A stretch of 48,474 bases of DNA from JAEUIZ01 sp046155605 (GTDB lineage Bacteria > Planctomycetota > Phycisphaerae > Phycisphaerales > UBA1924), in the NCBI GenBank assembly GCA_046155605.1, contig JBJXFQ010000006.1, positions 1-48,474 on the forward strand. The letters are read 5' to 3'. The notes under the pieces are model-generated. The model searched no databases. It worked only from the letters and a program-made list of their open reading frames with translations, and was not told the origin of the DNA. The first letter of the stretch is position 1, and the number at the start of each line of letters is the position of its first letter. The translations under genes were made by a program, and so were the position numbers. Shown here piece after piece: positions 7,116-15,031 of the stretch.

Positions 7116-8018
7116 TCATGCAACAGGCTTGATCGCCAGGATCGAGCAGGGCGCTTCGCGGACGACTCGCTCGGCGGTGCTGCCCATCACGAGGTCGCGG
7201 AGGTTGGTCTTGCCGCGGGTGCCGAGGGCGACAAGGTCGGCCTTCTGCGCTCGGACGAAATCGATAATCCCGCGCCCGTGCGATGAGGCTTCGACGAGGT
7301 GGAAATGGGGCTTGGTCCAGGCGATGTCGGGCCGGGCGGGCGCACAGAACCGCTCGAGCAGATGCAGCAGCCCGTCGCGGTACTGCTTTTGGAAGTCCGG
7401 CCCGGTTCCCTCGGTGCTTGCGCGATAGTGGAACCGCGTCCACGGCGGCTGGAAGACATGGACGACGTGCAGCGCCGCGTTGTCCTGGATCGCCACCCGC
7501 ACCGCGTTGTCCAACGCGTCGCGCGACGTGGGCGAGAAATCGATGCACGCCACCACGCTTTTGAACGGCCCGGGCTGGTCCTCGCGGACGAGCAGCACCC
7601 TCGCCGGCGCGCGGCGGACGCACTGCGAGGCGAGGGTTCCCGTGCCGTGGTGCGACGAGCCCGCGCCATGCGTCCCGAGGATGAGGAGGTCGGCCTTGTT
7701 GGCGCGGATGCGGTCCTCGAACTCGACGAGTTGGTTGTTGACGGCAACCTCGAAGCGGACGGCCTCCTTGCCGGGGGCGTCCTTGGCGAATCCCCCCCAT
7801 TCTTTCTTGGCTTCCTCGACGAGCCCCGAGTGGATCTCCTGCACATAGGTGGAGAGCCCGGTCTGGAGTTCGATGACCACGAGGGTCTCGATGACATGCA
7901 GGGCGAGGAGTTTGGCGCGATTCCAGGCCGCGATGCGGATCGCCTGGCGGAGTGCCGTCGCCGCGTTGGGCGTGAAATCAATGCCGACGATGATCGAACT
8001 GAGACGGTCCATGGGCAT
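7116..8018 (-). CDS. Universal stress protein with two UspA domains
   Basis: The 300-residue product is two UspA domains in tandem, each about 145 residues. Domain 1 starts SSIIVGIDFTPNAATAL and ends LLILGTHGAGSS..LVRED. Domain 2 starts SVVACIDFSPTSRDALDNA and ends LVALGTRGKTNLRDLVMGST..ILAIKP. Both keep the D at the end of strand 1 and the G-x2-G-x9-G(S/T) ATP-binding pattern at least in part (GTRGKTNLRDLVMGST in domain 2 is complete). Such proteins are cytoplasmic and induced by starvation and other stress. ATG at 8018 or 8012 are both possible. The PilZ gene is 65 bases upstream on the same strand. Confidence 0.9.
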   Translation of the reverse strand: MPMDRLSSIIVGIDFTPNAATALRQAIRIAAWNRAKLLALHVIETLVVIELQTGLSTYVQEIHSGLVEEAKKEWGGFAKDAPGKEAVRFEVAVNNQLVEFEDRIRANKADLLILGTHGAGSSHHGTGTLASQCVRRAPARVLLVREDQPGPFKSVVACIDFSPTSRDALDNAVRVAIQDNAALHVVHVFQPPWTRFHYRASTEGTGPDFQKQYRDGLLHLLERFCAPARPDIAWTKPHFHLVEASSHGRGIIDFVRAQKADLVALGTRGKTNLRDLVMGSTAERVVREAPCSILAIKPVA

Positions 8019-8083
8019 ATCCCCCGTGGCGGCGTCAGGCCGCGGGAGATGGTAGTCCGCGTCGGATCAAATGCACGAGATGA

Positions 8084-8494
8084 TCAGGCGGATCGTTGCT
8101 CGCGGCCGGGCATGGCGCGGAGGTAGTCGTCGTTGGACGTGACGGATCGCGCCATGTTGACGAGCACATGCCGAGCGTGCGGGGAGAGTTCGCCGAACTC
8201 GACGCCGATGGCGTGCCTCCAGAAGCCGGTGCGTCGGATCCAGACGATTCGGCCCGGGACCGAGAACTTCTCGCCGAGTGCCTCGATCTCGATGGGGCCG
8301 ACTTCCCCGATGCGTGACGAGGGACGGCGCCCGGACTCGACGCGCATGCCGGAGGCGGAGATATCGACGACGAGCCCGAGATCGCAGGTGGCGCAGGCCA
8401 CGTGGAGGCGGCCGTGCCTTCGGGCCTTGTCGCGCGCCGGCGAGAGAGGCACGATCTTGGGATTCGTCTCGTCCATGGGATTTGCCTCGTCCAT
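8084..8494 (-). CDS. PilZ-domain protein
   Basis: PilZ domains bind cyclic di-GMP and regulate motility, adhesion or exopolysaccharide. The 136-residue product has the RRHGR cluster at about 25-29 and the second motif DISASGM at 44-50 (D/N-x-S-x-x-G), followed by a beta-barrel-like region (IEIEALGEKFSVPGRIVWI, HAIGVEFGEL). No other domain is attached. Start is uncertain: ATG 8494 and ATG 8476 lie in a short duplication (MDEANP/MDETNP), and neither has a clear ribosome site. The open frame upstream of 8494 is Arg/Pro-rich and unlikely to be coding. It may share a transcript with the stress-protein gene. Confidence 0.82.
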   Translation of the reverse strand: MDEANPMDETNPKIVPLSPARDKARRHGRLHVACATCDLGLVVDISASGMRVESGRRPSSRIGEVGPIEIEALGEKFSVPGRIVWIRRTGFWRHAIGVEFGELSPHARHVLVNMARSVTSNDDYLRAMPGREQRSA

Positions 8495-8622
8495 CGGGTG
8501 AGGGCATCGGCGCGCGGACCGGCGTGCGTGAGGCGAAATGGGCGTTATCGGCCATGGAGGATCGCCGTTGCCACACGCGGCCACCAAGGGCCTCCCAGTC
8601 CAACGGGCTAGACTCCTCAATC

Positions 8623-9198
8623 ATGGAGCGAGTGGCCCGATTCGCAGTTCCTTTCGTAGTGCTGGCGGTGGTCGCGGGGTGTGGCCCGACACCGCCGGTC
8701 CAGACTCGGATTGAGGCGTTGCCGGAACGGCGTCCGGCGTCGTTCGCACTCGATGTGCTGGTCCAGAGCCCGTTGCCCGATGGCGGAGGCCTGCCGCGGG
8801 CGCTGCGCCCGGCTCGATACATCCTCGAGCCTGCCGGGACACTGCGTGTGGCCCTCGGGGCCGGCGCGACGCGCGAGGTCTATCCGCCGCGAACGAGGCA
8901 ACTCAGCCCCGTGCAGATCGACGCGTTGTGGCGCTCGATCCGTGATTCGGCAATTCTTCATCCGGCGAATCCCGCGCGCGTGGACGACGCCGATGCGCTG
9001 GCCGGGAGCACGATGCGCACGACGGCGACGCTGGAAATCTTCGGTGGCGAGCGCCCGGTGGCCGTTCGGGTGGCGATGGATCGGGGCGGCCCGACCTCGA
9101 TCGCTGTCGAGAGCCTGATCGACGAGTTGGCGGCGCTGGCCTGGCAGACGGACCCATGGGCATCGGAGCGGTCGGCGCGCCTTGCGCCCAAGCCGTGA
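8623..9198 (+). CDS. Predicted lipoprotein of unknown function
   Basis: The 191-residue product begins with a lipoprotein signal peptide: a hydrophobic stretch and lipobox VVAGC with C20 as acylation site. The mature part has no recognisable domain; it includes LSPVQIDALWRSIRDS and alternating strands (TMRTTATLEIFGGERPVAVR), which suggest a small alpha/beta fold. It is the first gene of a plus-strand run leading to lptB, so a role in the envelope is plausible but unproven. The ATG at 8623 is immediately before the signal sequence. No ribosome site close to consensus is seen. Confidence 0.75.
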   Translation: MERVARFAVPFVVLAVVAGCGPTPPVQTRIEALPERRPASFALDVLVQSPLPDGGGLPRALRPARYILEPAGTLRVALGAGATREVYPPRTRQLSPVQIDALWRSIRDSAILHPANPARVDDADALAGSTMRTTATLEIFGGERPVAVRVAMDRGGPTSIAVESLIDELAALAWQTDPWASERSARLAPKP

Positions 9199-9231
9199 AA
9201 GCGAGGTAGGCGAATTCGGAACGATGACAGG

Positions 9232-9654
9232 ATGCACGCCGCCACTTCGCAGTTTCGAGACGCCTGGGATGGACGCGGCCGAGTCCGCGACCCTCACGCG
9301 AACGAGGGCGAGCGGCTCTACTCTCTCTTCGCACATCTGACGTTGATCGCGTTTCACTTAGGGGTGCCGGTCGCGCCGGCGCTCATCATGTGGGCGATCA
9401 AGCGTGACGGCACGCCGTTTGTTGAGGACCATGCCCGCGAGGCGCTGAACTTCCAGATCTCGCTGGTGGTCTATTCGATCGCACTGGTGCCGATCGGCCT
9501 GGTGACGTGCGGCGTGGGATGGGCCTTGTACCTGCCGCTTTACGCGCTGGGGATCGTGGGGATGGTGCTGGGTGCGATGGCGGCCCATCGCGGAGAGTAT
9601 TTCCGCTATCCGATGTGCCTGCGCTGGGTGCGCGAGCCCGCCCCGAGAGGCTAG
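9232..9654 (+). CDS. DUF4870-type membrane protein
   Basis: The 140-residue product matches the DUF4870 (Tic20-like) pattern: a short polar N-terminus with NEGERLYSLFAHLT, a first membrane segment LIAFHLGVPVAPALIMWAI, then FVEDHAREALNFQIS, and two closely spaced C-terminal membrane segments (about 77-97 and 98-120). The H-A-x-E-A-L-N-F-Q motif is the family hallmark. Molecular function is unknown. It lies 33 bases after the lipoprotein gene and 12 bases before lptB, so the three are probably co-transcribed. Confidence 0.85.
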   Translation: MHAATSQFRDAWDGRGRVRDPHANEGERLYSLFAHLTLIAFHLGVPVAPALIMWAIKRDGTPFVEDHAREALNFQISLVVYSIALVPIGLVTCGVGWALYLPLYALGIVGMVLGAMAAHRGEYFRYPMCLRWVREPAPRG

Positions 9655-9666
9655 ACTGAACGCGCA

Positions 9667-10464
9667 GTGGCTCTGCTCGAAGCGATCAATCTCCGGAAGG
9701 TGTACGCGGGTCGCGCGGTCGTCGATGGCGTGTCGTTCCACGTCGATCGGTCGGAGATCGTGGGGCTGCTCGGGCGCAACGGGGCCGGCAAGACGACGTC
9801 GTTCCGCATGACGATCGGGATGATCGACGCGGACGACGGGCAGGTGATGTTTGACGGTGAGGACGTGACGGGGCTGCCGATGTATCTGCGCGCCCGCCGT
9901 GGGATGGGGTATCTGAGCCAGGAGCCGAGCGTTTTCGTGCGGATGACAGTCGAGCAGAATTTGCTGGCGATTCTGGAGACCAGGCCGGGCACGCGGGCCG
10001 AGCGCCGGCGTCGGGCGACGGAACTGCTCGAGCAGTTCGGACTGACGCACAAGGCGCACCACGCGGCGCGGACGTGCTCGGGGGGCGAGCGGCGAAAACT
10101 CGAGATCGCGCGCGCGCTGGTGACCGAGCCGACGCTGATCCTCCTCGACGAGCCCTTCAGCGGGGTCGATCCCATCGCGGTTGAGGATTTGCAGCGGGAA
10201 ATTCGGCGATTGGCGGATCGGGGGATCGCGTGCCTGATCACCGATCACAACGTGCAGCAGACGATGCGGGTGTGCGATCGGGCCTGCATCATTGATGACG
10301 GGACGGTCTTTGCCGAGGGCGCGCCGCGCGACCTGATCAACAATGAGATGGTGCGGCGGGTGTACCTGGGGTCGCTGTTCCGGGGCGATGAGTTTGATCC
10401 GGTGCCGGTGCAGCGAGCGCCAGCGTCCACCAGGCCGACACCAACTGCGGGAGCCTCGTCATGA
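9667..10464 (+). CDS. lptB: LPS export ABC transporter ATP-binding protein
   Basis: LptB is the cytoplasmic ATPase that powers lipopolysaccharide extraction from the inner membrane by LptFG. The 265-residue protein shows Walker A GRNGAGKTT (36-44), Q85 of the Q loop, the signature CSGGE (137-141, with C in place of L), Walker B LILLDEP (157-163) and switch histidine H194 in TDHN. The order FRMTIGMID..GYLSQEPSVFVRMTVEQNL is typical of LptB rather than branched-chain amino-acid transporters. Start is GTG. A Pro/Thr-rich tail of about 20 residues is extra. It overlaps the next gene by 4 bases (ATGA). LptA, LptC and LptFG are not in the window. Confidence 0.92.
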   Translation: MALLEAINLRKVYAGRAVVDGVSFHVDRSEIVGLLGRNGAGKTTSFRMTIGMIDADDGQVMFDGEDVTGLPMYLRARRGMGYLSQEPSVFVRMTVEQNLLAILETRPGTRAERRRRATELLEQFGLTHKAHHAARTCSGGERRKLEIARALVTEPTLILLDEPFSGVDPIAVEDLQREIRRLADRGIACLITDHNVQQTMRVCDRACIIDDGTVFAEGAPRDLINNEMVRRVYLGSLFRGDEFDPVPVQRAPASTRPTPTAGASS

Positions 10465-10880
10465 GGGCTGGAAAGCGGACGAGTCTGTGCGCGCGCGTCG
10501 CCGCGGGAGCGGCGGGAGTTGGCGTGCTCGGCGGGTGCCTGGAGCGGACGGTGACGATCAAGTCAGACCCGCCGGGGGCGGTGGCGTGGGTGAATGATGT
10601 GGAGATCGGGCGCACGCCGGCGACCGCGGGGTTCGAGTTCTATGGGGTGTATGAGGTTCGGCTGGCGGCGGAAGGGTATGAGCCGATAACGGTCGGGAAG
10701 CGCGCGCGGGCACCGATCTATGAGTATCCGCCCGTGGACCTGGCTGCAACGGTGATTCCTGCGCGGATCCAAACGGAGTTGGTGTGGCAGTTTGAGATGC
10801 AGCGATCGCCGAAAGATCCGGGGGCGTTGGTTGAGCGCGCGCGCGGGCTGCGGACGAGCCTGGGCGTTCCTAAGCCATAG
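10461..10880 (+). CDS. PEGA-domain lipoprotein
   Basis: The 139-residue product has a signal peptide with lipobox LGGC (C26) and then a PEGA domain: RTVTIKSDPPGAVAWVNDVE, IGRTPATAGFEFYGVYEVRL and AAEGYEP. PEGA domains are small beta-sandwiches on surface or periplasmic proteins and are common in planctomycetes. The C-terminal part (IQTELVWQFEMQRSPKDP) has no known domain. Its ATG overlaps the lptB stop codon, so translation is coupled. Context suggests an envelope role, but substrate and partner are unknown. Confidence 0.87.
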   Translation: MRAGKRTSLCARVAAGAAGVGVLGGCLERTVTIKSDPPGAVAWVNDVEIGRTPATAGFEFYGVYEVRLAAEGYEPITVGKRARAPIYEYPPVDLAATVIPARIQTELVWQFEMQRSPKDPGALVERARGLRTSLGVPKP

Positions 10881-10975
10881 CGTTTGCGTGAAATGCTACT
10901 GCTGGGGTGCCTATTATCGACCCCTGCTTTTAGAGCGGGGCAGCGGAATGGTACGGAACCTATTAGGAGTCTGTC

Positions 10976-12574
10976 ATGAATCGCAGAGGTGGTCTTAGGA
11001 CCGTTGGAGTGGTTGTCACGGCGGCCTGGGCAATGTGGGGATGCGCGCAGACTGAGAAGCCAGTGGCAAAGGCGGAGCCCGCGAAGCCGGTGGCGGCGCA
11101 GCCGGCTCAGCCCGCGCCGGCACCGGAGCCGCGGCAGGCTCGTGGTGCGGCGTATCGCCCGGCGCTGACGGCCGGGCAGATCAGTTCGGCCTGGGCTTTC
11201 CCGACGGGCGATGAGAGCACGAGCGCGGTGCTGGTGCATCAGGTGATGCCGCGTGAGGCGCGCGCGGGCTCGCCCTACGGCTATGAGATTCACGTCACGA
11301 ACCTGACCAAGGGCAGCCTTGACAACGTGGTGATCAGCGGTGGCGACGCGAACAACATGGCGATCGTGAACTCGACGCCGGCGGCGCGTTCCGGCCCTGG
11401 CGGGACGGCGCAGTGGGTGATCCCGACGCTGGCGGCGGGCCGGACGGAGGTTATCAAGGTCCAGGCGCGTGCGGACAAGGTCGGGGTTTCGAGCCAGTGC
11501 CTGAGTTGCGCGTATTCGAGCGCGATCTGCCTGGCGACGAACATCGTGCAGCCCGCGCTGGCGCTGTCGAAGACGATCACGCCCGAAGCGATGCTGTGTG
11601 ATCCGATCCAGATGCGGCTCGAGGTGAAGAACACGGGCAGCGGCGCGGCGGAGAACATCGTCATCAAGGACGCGCTGCCGGCGGGTCTGACGACGACGGA
11701 CGGCAAGACCAACGTCGAAATCCCGGTGGGGACGCTGGCGACGGGCGAGGCCAAGAGTTTCAACGTGGCGTTGAAGGCCGCGAAGACCGGTCGGTTTGAG
11801 AACATGGCGCAGGCGACGGCGGCGGGCGGCCTGACGGCGGACTCGGCGAAGGTCGCGGTGGTGGTTCGTCAGCCGGTGCTGACGATCGACGCGAAGTGCA
11901 GCGATCGCGTGTTTGTCAACCGGGACATGACGAGCACGTTCACGATCAAGAACACGGGCGACGGGGCGTGCGCGAACACGACGGTGAGCGTCCCGCTGCC
12001 GGATGGCGCGACGTTCGTGCGGGCGTCGGCGGGCGGCGCGGCCGCGGGGAACGCGGTGAACTGGAACCTCGGCACGGTTGCTCCGGGTGAGACGAAGACG
12101 ATCGAGTTGGTAACCAAGGCGACGACGATCCGCTCGTTCGCGTTCAACGCGACGGTCAAGTGCGTGTGCGCGGAGGCGAAGACGGCGGGCTGCACGACCA
12201 GCGCGGCGGGCATCCCGGCGATCCTCGTCGAGACGACGGACGATCCGGACCCGATCGAGGTCGGGACCGAGACGACCTACACCATCATTGTGACCAACCA
12301 GGGCACCGCGGCGGACTCGAACGTCAAGGTCATCTGCGCGATTCCAGACGGGCTGCAGTTTGTGTCGGCGGGCGGGGCGACGGCGGGCTCGGCGGCGGGC
12401 CAGACGATCACCTTCGCGCCGGTGCCGACGCTGGCACCCAAGGCGAAGGTGACGTGGACGGTCAAGGTGCGGGCCGTGCGTGACGCGGGCGACGTTCGCT
12501 TCATCACGGACGTGAGCAGCGACCAGTTCAAGAACCCGATCCGCGAGATCGAGTCGACGAACCTGTACAAGTAA
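10976..12574 (+). CDS. Cysteine-rich DUF11-repeat lipoprotein, OmcB-like
   Basis: The 532-residue product has a lipobox (MWGC, C23), an Ala/Pro/Lys linker, and several DUF11-type beta-sandwich repeats. Each repeat carries a phrase such as IHVTNLTKGSLDNVVI, LEVKNTGSGAAENIVIKDALP, FTIKNTGDGACANTTVSVPLP or IIVTNQGTAADSNVKVICAIP. Cysteines recur at repeat boundaries (SSQCLSCAYSSAIC, MLCDP, AKCSD, VKCVCAEAKTAGC). This combination resembles the chlamydial cysteine-rich outer-membrane protein OmcB, so a structural, disulfide-linked envelope role is plausible by inference. TAGGAG sits 6 bases before ATG 10976. A terminator follows at 12615. Confidence 0.85.
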   Translation: MNRRGGLRTVGVVVTAAWAMWGCAQTEKPVAKAEPAKPVAAQPAQPAPAPEPRQARGAAYRPALTAGQISSAWAFPTGDESTSAVLVHQVMPREARAGSPYGYEIHVTNLTKGSLDNVVISGGDANNMAIVNSTPAARSGPGGTAQWVIPTLAAGRTEVIKVQARADKVGVSSQCLSCAYSSAICLATNIVQPALALSKTITPEAMLCDPIQMRLEVKNTGSGAAENIVIKDALPAGLTTTDGKTNVEIPVGTLATGEAKSFNVALKAAKTGRFENMAQATAAGGLTADSAKVAVVVRQPVLTIDAKCSDRVFVNRDMTSTFTIKNTGDGACANTTVSVPLPDGATFVRASAGGAAAGNAVNWNLGTVAPGETKTIELVTKATTIRSFAFNATVKCVCAEAKTAGCTTSAAGIPAILVETTDDPDPIEVGTETTYTIIVTNQGTAADSNVKVICAIPDGLQFVSAGGATAGSAAGQTITFAPVPTLAPKAKVTWTVKVRAVRDAGDVRFITDVSSDQFKNPIREIESTNLYK

Positions 12575-12614
12575 GTTCGCCGCGGGCCGACGGCCCGGGC
12601 AATGAGTGAATCAA

Positions 12615-12656
12615 CGGGGGCGGGCTCGAAGGAGTTCGCCCCCGGTTTCGTTTTCG
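12615..12656 (+). terminator. Rho-independent terminator after the DUF11 gene
   Basis: A perfect 8-bp stem, CGGGGGCG (12615-12622) with CGCCCCCG (12637-12644), is followed by GTTTCGTTTT. It lies 41 bases after the DUF11 stop codon, in the gap to the convergent flavin reductase gene. Confidence 0.7.
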
Positions 12657-12715
12657 TCCACGCTCGGCAATCGAGGCGGGTGACCGATGTCGCCAGACGC
12701 GGATCCAACGCCCGG

Positions 12716-13384
12716 TCAGCCCTTCGGGAGCAATCGGCGCGGGTCGAGTGCGAGTGCCGCCTTGCCCATCGGCATCTCGAATCGCTGACGGGTCGTGGCG
12801 TACCACGCGCCACCCATGCGTCCAAAGGCGGCGAGTTTGTCGGCGTCGAGGTGCAAGCGCTCATTGATGGCGTCGTCGCGGACGTGAACATGGACGACGC
12901 GTCCGATGACGATGTTGCCCCCGGCCCGGACGCCCGGGTTGAGCCGCACGACCTGTGTGGTTCGGCATTCGAAGCAGGCGGGGCTTTCGAGGACGCGTGG
13001 CGGTCGGACGACGCGCGAGGGCGTGGGCGTGAGGCCGACGAGATCGAACTCGGATTCGCCATGGGGGAGCGGCTCGGCTGCGGCGGCGACGCGAGTGGCG
13101 ATGGGCTCGGAGGCGACGTTGACGACGAACTCGCCGGTGCCGCCCTCGGCGACCGGCTTGGCGTTGACGAGGGAGTCCTTCTCGCCGCCATCGGTGCGGT
13201 TGGCGGGGCAGAAGAGGAGCGACATGGGATCGGAGCCGACGCCGGCGAAGAAGGAGAAGGGCGCGAGGTTGTGCTTGCCGTCGATGGAGATGGTGGAGAC
13301 GAGCGCGATGGGTCGCGGGACGATGCACCCGATGAGGAGTTTGTAGCGGTCGGCGGGGTCGAGCGAGAGCGGATCGAACTCCAT
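12716..13384 (-). CDS. Flavin reductase-like FMN-binding split-barrel protein
   Basis: The 222-residue product begins with LLIGCIVPRPIALVSTISID..NLAPFSFFAGVGSDPMSLLFCP, the signature of the flavin reductase-like domain family, whose members bind FMN in a split beta-barrel dimer. It continues with GEFVVNVASEP and SPACFECR. Some relatives reduce free flavin for monooxygenases; others are uncharacterised. The physiological substrate is not evident. The ATG at 13384 is 51 bases from the divergent tryptophan dioxygenase gene, so both may share a control region, although no functional link is established. Confidence 0.88.
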   Translation of the reverse strand: MEFDPLSLDPADRYKLLIGCIVPRPIALVSTISIDGKHNLAPFSFFAGVGSDPMSLLFCPANRTDGGEKDSLVNAKPVAEGGTGEFVVNVASEPIATRVAAAAEPLPHGESEFDLVGLTPTPSRVVRPPRVLESPACFECRTTQVVRLNPGVRAGGNIVIGRVVHVHVRDDAINERLHLDADKLAAFGRMGGAWYATTRQRFEMPMGKAALALDPRRLLPKG

Positions 13385-13435
13385 GTGGCAGTGTAGCGGG
13401 CGCTGGTTCCGGGAAGGTCGCCCCTATGCTCGGGC

Positions 13436-14278
13436 ATGACGAATCGCGAGTTGGAGCCGGGCATTCGCACGGACCTGGCGGATCGGATGACGTATGCGGG
13501 GTATCTGGACCTGGAACGATTGCTCTCGGCGCAGCATCCGCTGTCGAGCCCGCCGCACCATGACGAGATGCTGTTCATCATCCAGCACCAGACGTCGGAG
13601 TTGTGGTTCAAGTTGGTGATCCACGAGTTGCGGGCGGCGCTAGGGCACATCGCGCGGGACGAGATCGAGCCGTGCTTCAAGATCATCGCGCGGGTGAAGA
13701 ACATCCAGGCGCAGTTGTACAACCAGTGGGCGGTGCTGGCGACGCTGACGCCGACGGAGTATGCGGAGTTTCGCGGTGTGCTGGGGCCGGCGAGCGGGTT
13801 CCAGTCGGCGCAGTATCGCGTGGTGGAGTTCATGCTCGGCGCGAAGGACGAGCGGATGCTGGCGTTCCATGCGCACCGGGCGTCGGATCACGACGAGTTG
13901 AAGCGCGCGCTGGCGACGCCGAGCCTGTATGACGAGTTCATGCGCTATCTGGCTCGACGGGGCCTGCCGATTCCCGAGGCGGTGCTGTCGCGCGACGTGA
14001 CCAAGCCATGGGTGGCGAGCGCGGAAGTGGTGTCGGCGATCAAGCAGGTGTACGACCGACCGGCGGAGTGGTGGGACGCGTACGAGATGTGCGAGAAACT
14101 GGTGGATTTGGACGAGCAGTTCTCGCTGTGGCGTTTCCGGCACATGAAGACGGTGGAGCGGATCATCGGATTCAAGCCCGGGACAGGGGGCTCGTCGGGG
14201 GTGCCGTTTCTGAGGAAACTGATCGAGCACGAGTTTTTCCCGGAGTTGTGGCAGGTGCGGACGCTGATCGGGGCGTGA
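13436..14278 (+). CDS. kynA: Tryptophan 2,3-dioxygenase
   Basis: KynA is a heme enzyme that opens the indole ring of L-tryptophan to N-formylkynurenine, the first step of the kynurenine pathway. The 280-residue protein matches the bacterial family end to end: YAGYLDLERLL, HDEMLFIIQHQTSELWFK (42-59), LGPASGFQSAQYR (116-128), and RHMKTVERIIGFKPGTGGSS. H236 in the last block is the expected proximal heme ligand. The GTGG loop that closes the active site is intact. Other kynurenine-pathway genes are absent from the window. Translation starts at ATG 13436 without a strong ribosome site. Confidence 0.95.
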   Translation: MTNRELEPGIRTDLADRMTYAGYLDLERLLSAQHPLSSPPHHDEMLFIIQHQTSELWFKLVIHELRAALGHIARDEIEPCFKIIARVKNIQAQLYNQWAVLATLTPTEYAEFRGVLGPASGFQSAQYRVVEFMLGAKDERMLAFHAHRASDHDELKRALATPSLYDEFMRYLARRGLPIPEAVLSRDVTKPWVASAEVVSAIKQVYDRPAEWWDAYEMCEKLVDLDEQFSLWRFRHMKTVERIIGFKPGTGGSSGVPFLRKLIEHEFFPELWQVRTLIGA

Positions 14279-14299
14279 TCGATTCGAGTGCTCGCCCGT

Positions 14300-14327
14300 T
14301 TGACGGCATCTGCTTTGCCCCTACTTC
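14300..14327 (+). promoter_or_regulatory. Putative promoter of tRNA-Val
   Basis: TTGACG (14300-14305) and TACTTC (14322-14327) are separated by 16 bases and end 25 bases before the tRNA. The -35 matches 5 of 6 consensus bases; the -10 is weak. Confidence 0.4.
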
Positions 14328-14352
14328 GTCGCCGCGCCTAAAGTAGGTGGTC

Positions 14353-14426
14353 GGGCGCATAGCTCAGTTGGCTAGAGCACAGTCCTCACACGACTGGGGT
14401 CACAGGTTCAAGTCCTGTTGCGCCCA
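14353..14426 (+). tRNA. tRNA-Val, anticodon CAC
   Basis: A 74-base cloverleaf has acceptor GGGCGCA/TGCGCCC, D arm GCTC AGTTGGCTA GAGC, anticodon stem CAGTC/GACTG around CTCACAC (CAC at 14387-14389), T arm ACAGG TTCAAGT CCTGT and discriminator A. All stems pair fully. CCA is not encoded. It reads GUG valine codons. Confidence 0.95.
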
Positions 14427-14500
14427 CTTACGCCTCGGGGGGTCGGGGCCATCGGCCTGTGCGCGCCCGCTTGCCGCCCTCCCGCATCAGGAGTGCAGCC

Positions 14501-14923
14501 ATGCCCAGCGATGCTCGGCCTGTTCCCGCGTTACCCGCCGCTCATCCTTCGATCCGTCTTGAGCCCGCACCGCCGGCAGAGGCAGGCGGCACGCCGCGGA
14601 CCAAGGCATTGCTGTCGCTGGGGACGACGTGGAAGTCGCCGATCGATATCACCGGGGATCTGATCGGGGCGCTGGCGCATGTGCTGTGGCGCTCGCGCGG
14701 CGGGCATGATGTCGAGAACTGGGTTGATGCGGAGCGGCTGCTGCATAGTTTGATGCCCGGTACCGCGACGATGCCGAAGGCGGCGGCCACGCAGGGCACG
14801 GCTGCGATCGAGCCGAAGGCCGGCGCGCCGACGATCGCGGTCGTGCCGCAGTCGGGGCAGGCCGTGGCTGCGTCGGTGGCCAAGCCCGCGACGGCAAGCA
14901 AGGCTGGGAAGGCGAAGCGCTGA
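14501..14923 (+). CDS. DUF2934-containing small protein
   Basis: The 140-residue product has a central segment, HVLWRSRGGHDVENWVDAERLL, of the DUF2934 type (usually A..LWE..G..G.D..HW..AE). The flanks are Ala/Pro/Lys-rich and probably disordered, and the end is strongly basic (KPATASKAGKAKR). The family is unstudied and common in proteobacteria and planctomycetes. The ATG at 14501 is chosen because AGGAG (14489-14493) precedes it. It stands alone after tRNA-Val. Confidence 0.7.
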   Translation: MPSDARPVPALPAAHPSIRLEPAPPAEAGGTPRTKALLSLGTTWKSPIDITGDLIGALAHVLWRSRGGHDVENWVDAERLLHSLMPGTATMPKAAATQGTAAIEPKAGAPTIAVVPQSGQAVAASVAKPATASKAGKAKR

Positions 14924-15031
14924 GGTCGACGCGAGCGGTCGAGCGACTGATCGCCGGGCCGGTTGGTCGTAGCACAACGCGGCGTCGGCAGCCCACACCG
15001 CGGCGCGCCGGTGCCGATAGACTGCCTGTGC

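Noticed and set aside
12277..13833. A 518-codon minus-strand open frame across the DUF11 end, flavin reductase-like gene and kynA start
   Set aside because: It covers three real genes in a different frame and is rich in Ser/Pro/Arg; composition is that of a shadow frame.
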